From contig JAVBTA010000016.1 in NCBI GenBank assembly GCA_031556375.1, forward strand, positions 86,772 through 150,771: a stretch of DNA of 64,000 nt, read 5' to 3'. The notes under the pieces were generated by a model. The model was given only the letters and a program-made list of their open reading frames with translations, did not search any database and was not told where the DNA came from. How positions within the stretch are numbered: position 1 is the stretch's first letter; each line of letters begins with the position of its first letter. Position numbers and translations under genes: made by a program. Positions 36,974 to 46,382 of this stretch are shown one piece after another. The DNA comes from BNXB01 sp031556375 (GTDB lineage: Bacteria > Bacteroidota > Bacteroidia > Bacteroidales > Azobacteroidaceae).

Positions 36974-38890
36974 ATGGAAAAATATATTAAATCTAAAATA
37001 TTTTTTGTAATCATCTGTATTACATCATTTATGGCGTGTAACGATCTTGATATTCCTCCAATGGATGTTGTTCAGGATAAAGATTTGTTCAATAGTGAAG
37101 GAGGTATCAAGACGTATATGTCATCGTTGTACGAACGGCTTCCGATAGAAGATTTCAGGTTTAGTACCGATCAGGAAGATGGTTTTAATCATTGGAATAT
37201 TAATGTACCTCTGGCCAATAATACAGGAGAAGAAATATCCCGTCGGGCAACCGGCATTAAGAATCCGGCAAGAGGATATTGGAATAATGCTTACATGGCA
37301 ATACGTTATACTAATTATTTCCTGGAAAATTTTCCCCAGTATTCAGGTAATTTTTCTGAACTTACAGCAAATACATATACCGGAGAAATTTACTTCCTGA
37401 GAGCATATTATTATTTTGCATTGGTAAAAAGATATGGCGGAATTCCGATTATCACAAAGACTCAATCCTATCCGGAACAATCGATAGAAGAACTACAAGT
37501 ACCCAGAAATACAGAATTTGAAGTTTATGACTTTATAAAGGAAGACCTGGATAAAGCGATTCTTTTACTTCCGGAGACTGTGGCCGACCGTGGCCGTGCA
37601 AATAAAAATATTGCGATAGCCTTGAAATCCAGGGCAATGTTGTTTGCCGGTTCAATTGCAAAATATGGTACTTATCCCGATTCCAGGTGTCCAAATGTGG
37701 GAATTCCAAAAGAACGGGCAAATGAATACTTTAAGTTATCGTATGAAGCTTCAAAAATGCTTGAGAATAAATATGAACTTTATCGTGCAAATTCCGATAA
37801 AGCAAAAAATTTAATGGATTTGTTTGCTACTGTTGCTGGAAACAAGGAATGTATTTTTGCCAGGGAATATGAATATCCCAATACTGGCCATGGTTTTGAT
37901 GCTTTGCACATTCCTTCTTCTTTGAAAGGGCCTCAAGGGTATAGTTCCAGTTTCTGTCCAACTCTTGATTTTGTAGAAATGTTCGATGGATTGAATCTGG
38001 ATGCTAAAGGAGAACTGGTAACCAGAGATGCAGAAGGAAACTGTCTTTATTTCAATGATCGCTTAGATCCATTTAAGGATGCTGAACCCAGATTGAGAGC
38101 TTATGTACTTTTCCCCGGAGATATATTTAAAAATCAGGTTATTGACATACGCAGAGGTGTTTATGTAGGCTCGATCAGTCAGGGAATTAAATATTCTGAT
38201 GACTTGAAAATAAATCCATTTACAAATGCATCTCTTTGTATCAGAGGAGCTTCTGAAACCAGTAATCAGTTGGTGGATATTGGTGATGGTAAGAAGTTAC
38301 CGGCTTCAGGGCTTGACGGATATTATGATAACAGGGGACTAGGAACAATAACAGGATTTTATGTCCGTAAATTTTTGGATCCGAACTTACCTACGGGTTC
38401 TGTCCGCCTGGCCAATTATTCTACAACTCCGTGGATCGACATGCGTTATGCTGAAGTCTTATTAAACAGGGCTGAGGCTGCAATGGAAATGTATATTTCG
38501 GGATATGGAGTAGATGGAGTGGATCTTCAACAAGATGCCTTTAATTGTATCAATGATATTCGTGACCGTGCCGGGGCTATTTTGCTGGCGTCTAAAAATG
38601 AAGTCGATATTCCTGTCGTAAGAAAAGAACGAAAAAAAGAACTGGCTTTTGAGAATAAAACATGGTGGGATATTCGTCGTTGGCATACTGCTGATATTGA
38701 ACTGAATCAACGAATTTTTAATATTATCCATGTTTTCTATGTCAAAGAAAATGGAAAATATGTGTTCCAACGTCGTCCCGATGAAAGAAATTCCAGATAT
38801 ACTTTTAATGTTTCATGGTATTACGAAGCAATTCCGAGTGCAGAAATCAATAAAAATCCGAATTTATTACCAAATAACCCGGGTTATTAA
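36974..38890 (+). CDS. SusD/RagB-family binding lipoprotein
   Basis: The 638-residue lipoprotein (lipobox FMAC, Cys 22) is longer than the two other SusD proteins here. Signatures: GEIYFLRAYYYFALVKRYGGIPII, WIDMRYAEVLLNRAEAAMEM, VRKERKKELAFENKTWWDIRRWH and the C-terminal NKNPNLLPNNPGY. It captures substrate for the upstream SusC. It is followed after 18 bp by a DUF3823 lipoprotein, a common third member of such operons. Confidence 0.93.
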   Translation: MEKYIKSKIFFVIICITSFMACNDLDIPPMDVVQDKDLFNSEGGIKTYMSSLYERLPIEDFRFSTDQEDGFNHWNINVPLANNTGEEISRRATGIKNPARGYWNNAYMAIRYTNYFLENFPQYSGNFSELTANTYTGEIYFLRAYYYFALVKRYGGIPIITKTQSYPEQSIEELQVPRNTEFEVYDFIKEDLDKAILLLPETVADRGRANKNIAIALKSRAMLFAGSIAKYGTYPDSRCPNVGIPKERANEYFKLSYEASKMLENKYELYRANSDKAKNLMDLFATVAGNKECIFAREYEYPNTGHGFDALHIPSSLKGPQGYSSSFCPTLDFVEMFDGLNLDAKGELVTRDAEGNCLYFNDRLDPFKDAEPRLRAYVLFPGDIFKNQVIDIRRGVYVGSISQGIKYSDDLKINPFTNASLCIRGASETSNQLVDIGDGKKLPASGLDGYYDNRGLGTITGFYVRKFLDPNLPTGSVRLANYSTTPWIDMRYAEVLLNRAEAAMEMYISGYGVDGVDLQQDAFNCINDIRDRAGAILLASKNEVDIPVVRKERKKELAFENKTWWDIRRWHTADIELNQRIFNIIHVFYVKENGKYVFQRRPDERNSRYTFNVSWYYEAIPSAEINKNPNLLPNNPGY

Positions 38891-38908
38891 TCTTAAAAAT
38901 CAGGAAAA

Positions 38909-39631
38909 ATGAAGAAGATAATTTTTAATATCATTTTAAGCGTAGTTACCTTTTGTGTGTATTCTTCTTGCAATGAATACGATACGTTCGATGAGCCGGA
39001 TCAGATTCTTACAGGAAGAGTGATTGACAAAAATACAGGAGAACCGCTGGAAACGGAAACAAATGGAGTCCGTATTAAGATGGAAGAACTGAGTTGGAGT
39101 AGTACCCCAACTCCCTGGTATATTCCAAGTAAACAAGATGGTACATTTCAGAATACGAAAGTCTTTAAAGGAAGTTATATGGTAACTCCAATTGAAGGAC
39201 CTTTTTATCCGATTGAGGGTAAGGAGGTTGCCATAGAAGGCGGAAGTAGCAGTGTTGATTTTGAGGTGGAGCCTTTTCTGAATGTAGAGTTATTGAAAAC
39301 GGAAGTCGTGGGACAAAATATTACTGCAACATTCAAAATATCAAGAACTTCTGCCGGATTCAAGATTACAGATGCAAAATTGTATCTCTCTAATACGGAA
39401 TTTTGTAATAATGGAGCTTTTCTTAATGTAAATAAGGCCGGACAGCAATTATCTCCAAGTATCAATTTTAATCCTATTCCGGATGCAGATATTTTATCGT
39501 CAACGCATACATTAACAGCTACGGGGGTTGATAAAGGGCGTACCTATACACTCAGGATCGGAGCCAGAAGTAATGATAATGTTCAAAAGAAATATAATTA
39601 TTCGAAAATTGTAAGAGTGACGGTTCCATAA
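38909..39631 (+). CDS. DUF3823 lipoprotein of the SusCD operon
   Basis: The 240-residue protein has lipobox YSSC (Cys 21). An N-terminal carboxypeptidase-regulatory-like fold (LTGRVIDKNTGEPLETETNGVRIKMEEL, GTFQNTKVFKGSYMVTPIEGPFYPIEG) and a second beta domain (about 125-240) match the DUF3823 layout. These are surface lipoproteins encoded after susD in many Bacteroidota loci; ligand binding is likely but the ligand is unknown. A hairpin at 39654-39690 follows. Confidence 0.85.
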   Translation: MKKIIFNIILSVVTFCVYSSCNEYDTFDEPDQILTGRVIDKNTGEPLETETNGVRIKMEELSWSSTPTPWYIPSKQDGTFQNTKVFKGSYMVTPIEGPFYPIEGKEVAIEGGSSSVDFEVEPFLNVELLKTEVVGQNITATFKISRTSAGFKITDAKLYLSNTEFCNNGAFLNVNKAGQQLSPSINFNPIPDADILSSTHTLTATGVDKGRTYTLRIGARSNDNVQKKYNYSKIVRVTVP

Positions 39632-39653
39632 TCAATAATTAATTTAAAGAGGA

Positions 39654-39697
39654 GTGCCAAAAGCAGATAAAATTTAGTTACTTTTGGCACATCCTTT
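39654..39697 (+). terminator. Hairpin/terminator after the DUF3823 gene
   Basis: GTGCCAAAAG (39654-39663) pairs with CTTTTGGCAC (39681-39690), and the stem continues outward through GGA/TCC with one bulge. ATCCTTTTATT follows. It separates the transport genes from the Gfo/Idh/GH97 pair. Confidence 0.65.
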
Positions 39698-39755
39698 TAT
39701 TGATGATTTTATATAAAGGGTACCAGGAAAGAATATAACTTATTAATTTAATCTT

Positions 39756-41093
39756 ATGAAAACATTTAATAGGCGAGATTTTATTAAAAAATCCGGTCTT
39801 GCCGCCGCCGGAATAGGTTTAGCCGGTTTTAACATGCCTTCTGTGTTCGCACACGGATCTCCGAATAAAAAAATTGTGGTTGCTGTCGCCGGAGTAAACG
39901 GACGAGGAGCTCATCTGGCTAAGATGTTTGCTCAAATGCCGGATTGTGAGATCGGTTATATATGTGATGTCGATGAACGAGCTATGCTTAAAACGGTAAA
40001 TAGTATTGCGTCAATACAATCCCGCAAACCTAAAGCTGAAAAAGATTTCCGTAAAGCGCTGGAGGATAATGGTGTAGACGTTTTTGTTAATGCGATGCCG
40101 GACCATTGGCATGCTCCCGGAGCAATAATTGCCTGTGCAATGGGGAAACATATTTATGTAGAAAAACCGATAAGCCATAATCCGAATGAAGGAGAGTTGG
40201 TGGTAAAAGCTGCAAGGAAATATAACAGGATAGTACAAATGGGAAGCCAAAGGCGTTCCGGAACAGGAATTATACAAATGATGGAAGATATCCGTTCCGG
40301 AATTATTGGAAATGCTTACATGGCTAAAGCCTGGTATACCAATGGACGTGGGCCGCTTTCCCTGAAAAATGGGACTGTTCCTAACTGGTTGGATTACAAT
40401 CTTTGGCAAGGACCAGCTCCCCGCAGACCTTATCAAGATGGTTTGATTCATTATAACTGGCACTGGAGATGGCATTGGGGAACAGGGGAAGCTCTCAATA
40501 ACGGGACTCATGAGGTAGATTTGGCCAGATGGGGATTAAATGTGGAATTTCCGGAGAGAATTTCTTCTTTAGGAGGACGTTATGCTTATTCTGATGACTG
40601 GGAAACGCCCGATACCCAGACAATTTCTATTGAATTCCCTGAAAAAAAAATGATTGTTTGGGAAAATAGAAGTTCCAACCGATTTAAAGCTGAGGGAGCA
40701 GAACGTGGTGTTATGTTTTATGGAACTAATGGTACGGTGTATAATCCCGGAGGAAATTCTTATATCATTTATGACAAATCCGGAAATATTATTAAAGATT
40801 ATAAAGATTCTACAGACAGTAAGGATACTACGAACACTGTAAGTGCCGGATCTAACCTGGATGAAATGCATATCGCTAATTTTCTGGATTGTGTCCGTAG
40901 TGGAAAGACTCCAAATGCTGATTGTGAGATTGGACACCGCAGTACTCTGCTCGTTCAGCTGGGAAATATCTCCTGGAGAATGAAGCAGACTCTGGAGATT
41001 AATTCGTCCGACGGACATATACTTACTCCGGGAGCAGAGCAGTACTGGAGTAGGGAATATGAAAAAGGATGGGAACCTCAAAATATAGTTTAA
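39756..41093 (+). CDS. Tat-exported Gfo/Idh/MocA-family oxidoreductase
   Basis: The 445-residue protein starts with a twin-arginine signal (FNRRDFIKKSGLAAAGIGLAGF) followed by PSVFAHG, so it is exported folded, presumably with bound NAD(P). The Rossmann domain shows VVAVAGVNGRGAHLAKMF and YICDVDERA. VFVNAMPDHWHAPGAIIACAMGKHIYVEKPISHNP contains the family EKP motif. The C domain is rich in substrate-facing aromatics (HYNWHWRWHWGTGEALNNGTHEVDLARWGL). Relatives include NAD-dependent glycosidases such as GH109 and sugar dehydrogenases, so redox-type glycoside cleavage is possible. It is paired with the GH97 gene 32 bp downstream. Confidence 0.9.
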   Translation: MKTFNRRDFIKKSGLAAAGIGLAGFNMPSVFAHGSPNKKIVVAVAGVNGRGAHLAKMFAQMPDCEIGYICDVDERAMLKTVNSIASIQSRKPKAEKDFRKALEDNGVDVFVNAMPDHWHAPGAIIACAMGKHIYVEKPISHNPNEGELVVKAARKYNRIVQMGSQRRSGTGIIQMMEDIRSGIIGNAYMAKAWYTNGRGPLSLKNGTVPNWLDYNLWQGPAPRRPYQDGLIHYNWHWRWHWGTGEALNNGTHEVDLARWGLNVEFPERISSLGGRYAYSDDWETPDTQTISIEFPEKKMIVWENRSSNRFKAEGAERGVMFYGTNGTVYNPGGNSYIIYDKSGNIIKDYKDSTDSKDTTNTVSAGSNLDEMHIANFLDCVRSGKTPNADCEIGHRSTLLVQLGNISWRMKQTLEINSSDGHILTPGAEQYWSREYEKGWEPQNIV

Positions 41094-41125
41094 TAAATTT
41101 CCGGTGTAATAAAAAATTTGTATCT

Positions 41126-43045
41126 ATGAAGTTTCGGATAATTACTTTTGTCTTTTTACTTTTTTTATGGGTCGTCCCTGTTATCGGGCAAATTAATGAG
41201 GTCTTTCTCTCTTCCCCTGATAATAACCTGAAAGGGGAACTAAAATTGATTGATGGCGCTCTTATATGGTCTGCAACCTACAAGTCGGAAAAGATAATTC
41301 TTCCTTCGGTAATGGGAATTGGAGGCTATACCAGAAATCTGACAATCAAAGAAGTAAATGAGTCGGCTAAAGATACGATATGGTATCCAGTCTATGGAGA
41401 GCGTAATAAAATACATGATCATTATACCTGTAAAACAATTCGTATAGCCCAGGATAATAACCGTAACGAATTATTGTTGGAACTGAGGGCTTATAATGAA
41501 GGATTGGCTTTCAGGTATATCTTTGCGGAACATCCTGATGGGGGAACTTATTTGCATATTACCGGAGAAGCTACGGAATTTACATTGCCCGAGGGTACTA
41601 TGGCCTGGTTTACAGGAAGAGCTCAGGGTATTTACCAACTACTGCCGTTGAAAGATTGGCCGGGAGAAAGTGAACGTCCTCTTACACTGCAATTGTCTGA
41701 TAAACTCTATGTTTGCCTTGCAGAAGCCGAGATGATCGATTATTCACGAATGAAATATGCTCTGAGCAATCAAAAAAGCAATACTATCATTTGTAAACAA
41801 TATGATGCCGTAGATGAGATAACTCCATTTGCTACTCCCTGGCGTGTCGTAATGGCAGCCGAAAAACCAGGAAAATTGTTGGAAAATAATGATATACTCT
41901 TAAATCTTAATTCTCCGTGTAAAATTGAAAATACATGGTGGATACGTCCCGGTAAAGTCATGAGAGAAACAACCCTCAGTACTAAAGGAGCTAAAGAGTT
42001 GGTCGATTTTGCCGTTAAACGGAAACTCCAGTACATTCATTTCGATGCAGGATGGTATGGATATGAGCATTCGAAAGAATCAGATGCAACAACTGTAAAT
42101 GTAGATCCGCGACGCAATCCGAAAGGAGACCTGGATTTACATGAGGTGGTGCATTATGCAAAGAGAAAAGGATTGGGAGTTATCTTATATGTAAATCAAC
42201 GGGCCTTGTATTCTCAACTGGATGAAATATTACCTTTATATAAATCATGGGGAATCGACGGAATAAAATTCGGTTTTGTACAAGTCGGATCCTGCCGTTG
42301 GACAACCTGGATGCATGATGCGGTTAAAAAATGTGCAGAGTATGGGCTCATGGTTGATATTCATGATGAATACCGCCCTACCGGATTCAGCCGGACTTAT
42401 CCTAACCTGATGACACAGGAAGGAATCCGGGGCAATGAAGAGATGCCTGATGCTACTCATAATACAATATTACCATTTACCCGTTTTATTGCAGGAGCCG
42501 GAGACTATACGATATGTTATTATCGTCAGAAGTCGATTATGGATGCAGAACAGAGTGGGCTGAATGTAACTACAGCTCCAAGTAAGTATATAAAAACAAC
42601 ATCCGCTCATCAACTGGCGCTATCTGTTATTTGTTATAGTCCGTTGCAATACATGTATTGGTATGATAAGCCTTCAGACTGCAAGGATGAGCCGGAACTC
42701 GAATTTTTTGATGCTGTTCCTACTGTATGGGAGGATACGAAAGTACTGGGAGGATATCCCGGAGAGTTTGTGTCTGTTGCACGTCGTTCTGGTGACTCCT
42801 GGTTTGTAGGCACAATTACAAATAATCAGAAACGAATCCAGGATGTTATTTTATCTTTTCTCGAAGAAGGGAAAGATTATATGGCTGATGTATATGATGA
42901 TGACCCGGGTGTAAAGACCCGGACAAAAGTGAGTATAAAACGGATAAAAGTCAATAATAAATCGGTAATAAAAGCAAATATGTTTTCTTCCGGAGGACAA
43001 GCAATCCGAATAAAAGAGATTATTCCGTTATCAGAAAAACGGTAA
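41126..43045 (+). CDS. GH97-family glycoside hydrolase, probably retaining type
   Basis: From the ATG at 41126 the protein has 639 residues with a signal peptide (MKFRIITFVFLLFLWVVPVIGQ); an upstream in-frame ATG would overlap the previous gene and lack a signal start. Family features: N-terminal beta-sandwich, TIM barrel with YIHFDAGWYGYE, GDLDLHEVVHYAKRKGLGVILYVN and DGIKFGFVQVG, and a C-terminal beta domain. MVDIHDEYRPTGFSRTYPN places Asp 414 where retaining GH97 alpha-galactosidases have their nucleophile; inverting SusB-type enzymes have Gly there. It probably cuts alpha-linked galactosides or similar sugars in the periplasm. Confidence 0.9.
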   Translation: MKFRIITFVFLLFLWVVPVIGQINEVFLSSPDNNLKGELKLIDGALIWSATYKSEKIILPSVMGIGGYTRNLTIKEVNESAKDTIWYPVYGERNKIHDHYTCKTIRIAQDNNRNELLLELRAYNEGLAFRYIFAEHPDGGTYLHITGEATEFTLPEGTMAWFTGRAQGIYQLLPLKDWPGESERPLTLQLSDKLYVCLAEAEMIDYSRMKYALSNQKSNTIICKQYDAVDEITPFATPWRVVMAAEKPGKLLENNDILLNLNSPCKIENTWWIRPGKVMRETTLSTKGAKELVDFAVKRKLQYIHFDAGWYGYEHSKESDATTVNVDPRRNPKGDLDLHEVVHYAKRKGLGVILYVNQRALYSQLDEILPLYKSWGIDGIKFGFVQVGSCRWTTWMHDAVKKCAEYGLMVDIHDEYRPTGFSRTYPNLMTQEGIRGNEEMPDATHNTILPFTRFIAGAGDYTICYYRQKSIMDAEQSGLNVTTAPSKYIKTTSAHQLALSVICYSPLQYMYWYDKPSDCKDEPELEFFDAVPTVWEDTKVLGGYPGEFVSVARRSGDSWFVGTITNNQKRIQDVILSFLEEGKDYMADVYDDDPGVKTRTKVSIKRIKVNNKSVIKANMFSSGGQAIRIKEIIPLSEKR

Positions 43046-43048
43046 AAT

Positions 43049-43957
43049 TTATTCGACAACTGTCGAAGCCTTGGAGATACAATAAGCGCTGAAGAACCCG
43101 GTTCCTCCATTCGAAATATTCGTAGTAATATTGGATGCTGGTCCTCCGAAGATAGGATTTTCTCCTTGCATCTCTTTCTGACACTGATTGATAAAATCGT
43201 GATATCCTTTGGAAATACTACTTGTTTCAAGCACCATTACATCACCGGGTCTCAGGTAAATTGAGTGTTTCCGTTGTTCTTTGCTATCCGTAGCCCAATT
43301 ATCGATGTCATCCAGGTAGTCAATGGTCAGGCCCTCAAGGTATTGGCCATTGATTCCTAAATCGTCGTAGGTGCGGTATTGGCTGATTTTTTCTGTAACC
43401 AAAGTATCATTGAGTACATAATTGAAGAGATAGTAGTCATGTTCAGGAGAATCTTGAGCATAGACATTTAATGCATAGTTCTTATTCCCCATAATATTCA
43501 TCGGAACTAGTTTGATAGAGTCTGTGTAAACCTTAGCCGGTACTGTAGTTGATGCCGTATAAAGGTCATTCTTTCCATTTCCGTCAAAATCCACTTGTAC
43601 TTTAAGATTGTAAGTGACTCCCGGTGATACCGCCCAGGCAGAAAGAGAATGATATAATCCAGGGATTGTATCTATTTCAAATAATTCGTAAATCTTATTA
43701 TCCGATGATTCGATTGTTACTATTGCTCCGGAGACCGGTGAATTTGGTGTATCCTGGAAATAGGGAGATGAGCGACTGATTTTGACTTCCTGTGGCTTTA
43801 ATTCGTCTGTTAGAGTTCCATATATCACGATGACCGGATCGGAATTATCCGTATCAATGTCGATCGGAGCCGTACAGGAATGAAAAATTAAGAATGAAAA
43901 ATTAAGAATGAAAAACATTAATTTTTCTGTTGATAATATATTGCGATATTTCGACAT
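43049..43957 (-). CDS. DUF4249 lipoprotein
   Basis: The 302-residue protein has lipobox FHSC (Cys 28) and the DUF4249 start APIDIDTDNSDPVIVIYGTLTDELKPQEVKISRSSPYFQ, then beta-rich sequence. DUF4249 lipoproteins accompany TonB-dependent receptors like the gene directly upstream (4-bp gap); a cargo-binding role is inferred. The signal-peptide core is encoded by a 14-bp tandem repeat. Its stop lies only 3 bp from the convergent GH97 stop, with no terminator in between. Confidence 0.85.
   Translation of the reverse strand: MSKYRNILSTEKLMFFILNFSFLIFHSCTAPIDIDTDNSDPVIVIYGTLTDELKPQEVKISRSSPYFQDTPNSPVSGAIVTIESSDNKIYELFEIDTIPGLYHSLSAWAVSPGVTYNLKVQVDFDGNGKNDLYTASTTVPAKVYTDSIKLVPMNIMGNKNYALNVYAQDSPEHDYYLFNYVLNDTLVTEKISQYRTYDDLGINGQYLEGLTIDYLDDIDNWATDSKEQRKHSIYLRPGDVMVLETSSISKGYHDFINQCQKEMQGENPIFGGPASNITTNISNGGTGFFSAYCISKASTVVE
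43877..43914. repeat. 14-bp tandem repeat inside a lipoprotein signal peptide
   Basis: The unit GAATGAAAAATTAA is present as two perfect copies (43877-43890, 43891-43904) and a partial third (to 43914). On the minus strand it encodes the hydrophobic residues 14-28 of the DUF4249 protein up to the lipobox Cys. Confidence 0.85.
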
Positions 43958-43961
43958 GAGC

Positions 43962-46268
43962 TTAAAATTTAAAATTGTAAGTTACAGAAGGAACGATTCC
44001 GAATAAATAAATCATTTCAGCATAGGGCAATCCGGAGGTATCGTCCTGATTATAAGTGATCATCCATGGATTCTTCCGTGAGTATGCATTGTAAATAGAG
44101 AAGTTCCATTCACCTTTATACCATTTCTTTGAATCTGGGTTCGGAACATAGGTCAGAGATAAGTCTAAACGATCGTAATTGGGTTTTCTGTATTCGTTTC
44201 GTCCGGAATAAATTGGAAAATATTCTCCATTAATCTCAAAACGTCCTGTAGGATAGGTGGTTGGGTTGCCTGTTGCAAAGACCCATGAAGCTGATACACT
44301 GACCTTTTTTGAAAGTTCGTAAGTACCTACGATGTTAACTGTGTGCGTTTTATCGTATGGAGCAAGGTATGTTTTTCCGTTATTAATTTCCGGGATCGTA
44401 CGTTCGGAACGGGACAGGGTATAGTTGATAAATCCGGTCAACCGACCTTCATTTTTCTTCAGCATAAATTCGGCTCCATAAGATTTACCGCTACCTGTAC
44501 GAACTTCTCCTTCCAGTTTTTTGTTAAGGATCAGGTTGGAATGTTCTGCGAAGTCAATTACATTATCTAAATTTTTGTAATATAACTCTACAGAAGCCTC
44601 GAACATATTCTTGTTGAAATTACGGAAATATCCGGCTGAGAATTGGTCTACAATTTGAGGTTTGACGTTCGGGCTCGATGAGAACCATACGTCCAAAGGT
44701 GAACCTGATGCGGAGTTATTAGCCAGCTGCATGTACTGGACATTGCGCGCATAGTTGGCTTTCAGAGACGACTCTTTATTCAGTCTGTAAACCAATCCGA
44801 TACGTGGTTCTAAGTCGGTATAAGTGTTATAAACACCGGAATTGTAAACCGTAGAATCGATCGATTCGTGGTTGTCACCATAATTAAAAACGGTTGCTTT
44901 ACCTATGTTCTGGAATATGGAAAATCGTAATCCGTATTTCAAACTGAGATTGTCGGTTACTTTTTGTTCATTTCCTAGATAAAACGCGTGTTCAAGGGCA
45001 TTGGTGGCATCTACTTTATATTCCGGATAATTTTCCATGTTCACAATTCCCGGGTTGAAATGGTGATGAGTAGTACTAAATCCGTAATTCAGATTCCATG
45101 TATTATTAATCGGTTGATTGAAATCGGCTCTCAGCATAATATCTGTAATGGCAGACTCCCATTCGGCCCTGTTTCCTTCTAATTTTGATGCTAATCCATA
45201 ATCGTAATTAGTAAAATTTGCGCTGAATTTCCCCAGTAATTTTTGATTGAAAGTATGGTTCCAAGTAAGTGATGCAGCTCCATTTCCATATTTAAAATCT
45301 CCAGGTTCGGCCCCAAAATTATCTTTTCCATAATAGGCATTAAACGCAAGTTTATCCCGGTCGGAAAATGAATGACTTATTTTCGCATTCAGGTCATAAA
45401 AATAGATGGAAGATTTTCTCATGGCCTCATCACTGGATAGTTTCAGGAATAAATCGGCATAACTCCGGCGTCCTCCGACTAACCATGATGTTTTTTTACC
45501 GATAGGTCCTTCTAACATCAAACGGCTTGAGATCAATCCGATACCTCCAGTTCCACTGAATTTTTCAGGAACTCCGTTTTTGGTTTGCACATCGAGGAGG
45601 GAAGATAAGCGTCCTCCGTGCTTGAGAGGTAAATCTCCTTTATATAGTTCCAACCCACTGATAACGTCATTATTGAACACGGAGAAAAAACCCATCAGGT
45701 GTGAAGGATTATATACAGTAGTGTTATCCAACAGGATCAGATTCTGGTCAGGCGATCCTCCTCGTACACTGAATCCTGAACTTCCTTCAGATGCCGCTTG
45801 TACTCCGGGAAGTAGCTGTAAGGCTTTGATCACGTCGACTTCTCCCATCAATGCCGGGATTTTTTTGACTTCTGCAATACTTAGTTTTTCAACTCCCATA
45901 TTCATACGGGTGAGTTGTTCATCTGCTTTTTTGGCAGTAACAACTATTTCGTCGAGATTTGTATTTGAAACCAGTTGAATATCAATCTTTTGGGTAGATG
46001 ACAGATCGATATTGACTTCTTTTGTATCATATCCGATGGAGGAAACAAATAAGGAATACTTTCCTTTTGCAAGGGATAAAGTAAAATTTCCTGATTGGTC
46101 GGTTACTGTTCCTGAGTTGGTTTCTTTTACTCTTATCGTGGCTCCAGGTAATGTTTCACGGGTTTCTGTATCCCTGACAGAACCTTTTAGTTCTAATTTT
46201 TGGGCGTAAATCCCTGAAGAGCATAGAAAGATAAGGAAAATTGAAAGAATATTTTTTGTTAGTGACAT
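43962..46268 (-). CDS. TonB-dependent receptor with carboxypeptidase-regulatory-like domain
   Basis: The 768-residue protein has a signal peptide ending GIYAQ, a CarboxypepD-reg-like domain (LKGSVRDTETRETLPGATIRVKETNSGTVTDQSGNFTLSL), a TonB plug (VDVIKALQLLPGVQAASEGSSGFSVRGGSPDQNLILLDNTTVYNP) and a barrel ending in Phe. It lacks SusC hallmarks and is paired with a DUF4249 protein, not SusD; substrates of such pairs are not established. A minus-strand TACTTTTG -7 match is at 46289-46296. Confidence 0.93.
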   Translation of the reverse strand: MSLTKNILSIFLIFLCSSGIYAQKLELKGSVRDTETRETLPGATIRVKETNSGTVTDQSGNFTLSLAKGKYSLFVSSIGYDTKEVNIDLSSTQKIDIQLVSNTNLDEIVVTAKKADEQLTRMNMGVEKLSIAEVKKIPALMGEVDVIKALQLLPGVQAASEGSSGFSVRGGSPDQNLILLDNTTVYNPSHLMGFFSVFNNDVISGLELYKGDLPLKHGGRLSSLLDVQTKNGVPEKFSGTGGIGLISSRLMLEGPIGKKTSWLVGGRRSYADLFLKLSSDEAMRKSSIYFYDLNAKISHSFSDRDKLAFNAYYGKDNFGAEPGDFKYGNGAASLTWNHTFNQKLLGKFSANFTNYDYGLASKLEGNRAEWESAITDIMLRADFNQPINNTWNLNYGFSTTHHHFNPGIVNMENYPEYKVDATNALEHAFYLGNEQKVTDNLSLKYGLRFSIFQNIGKATVFNYGDNHESIDSTVYNSGVYNTYTDLEPRIGLVYRLNKESSLKANYARNVQYMQLANNSASGSPLDVWFSSSPNVKPQIVDQFSAGYFRNFNKNMFEASVELYYKNLDNVIDFAEHSNLILNKKLEGEVRTGSGKSYGAEFMLKKNEGRLTGFINYTLSRSERTIPEINNGKTYLAPYDKTHTVNIVGTYELSKKVSVSASWVFATGNPTTYPTGRFEINGEYFPIYSGRNEYRKPNYDRLDLSLTYVPNPDSKKWYKGEWNFSIYNAYSRKNPWMITYNQDDTSGLPYAEMIYLFGIVPSVTYNFKF

Positions 46269-46328
46269 AATTTTAATAAATCAGGCAGCAAAAGTACAGT
46301 TTTATTTCGCTATTTGTGATAAAGAACG

Positions 46329-46336
46329 TAACTTTG
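46329..46336 (+). promoter_or_regulatory. -7 element for trpS
   Basis: TAACTTTG lies 47 bp upstream of the trpS ATG; no TTTG at the right -33 distance. Confidence 0.4.
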
Positions 46337-46382
46337 CATATTAAATTATCATAAAAGAAATCAATTATACTTATTTTATATC

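Noticed and set aside
41069..41125. Upstream in-frame start for the GH97 gene
   Set aside because: It overlaps the preceding gene and puts 19 polar residues before a good signal peptide; the ATG at 41126 fits better.
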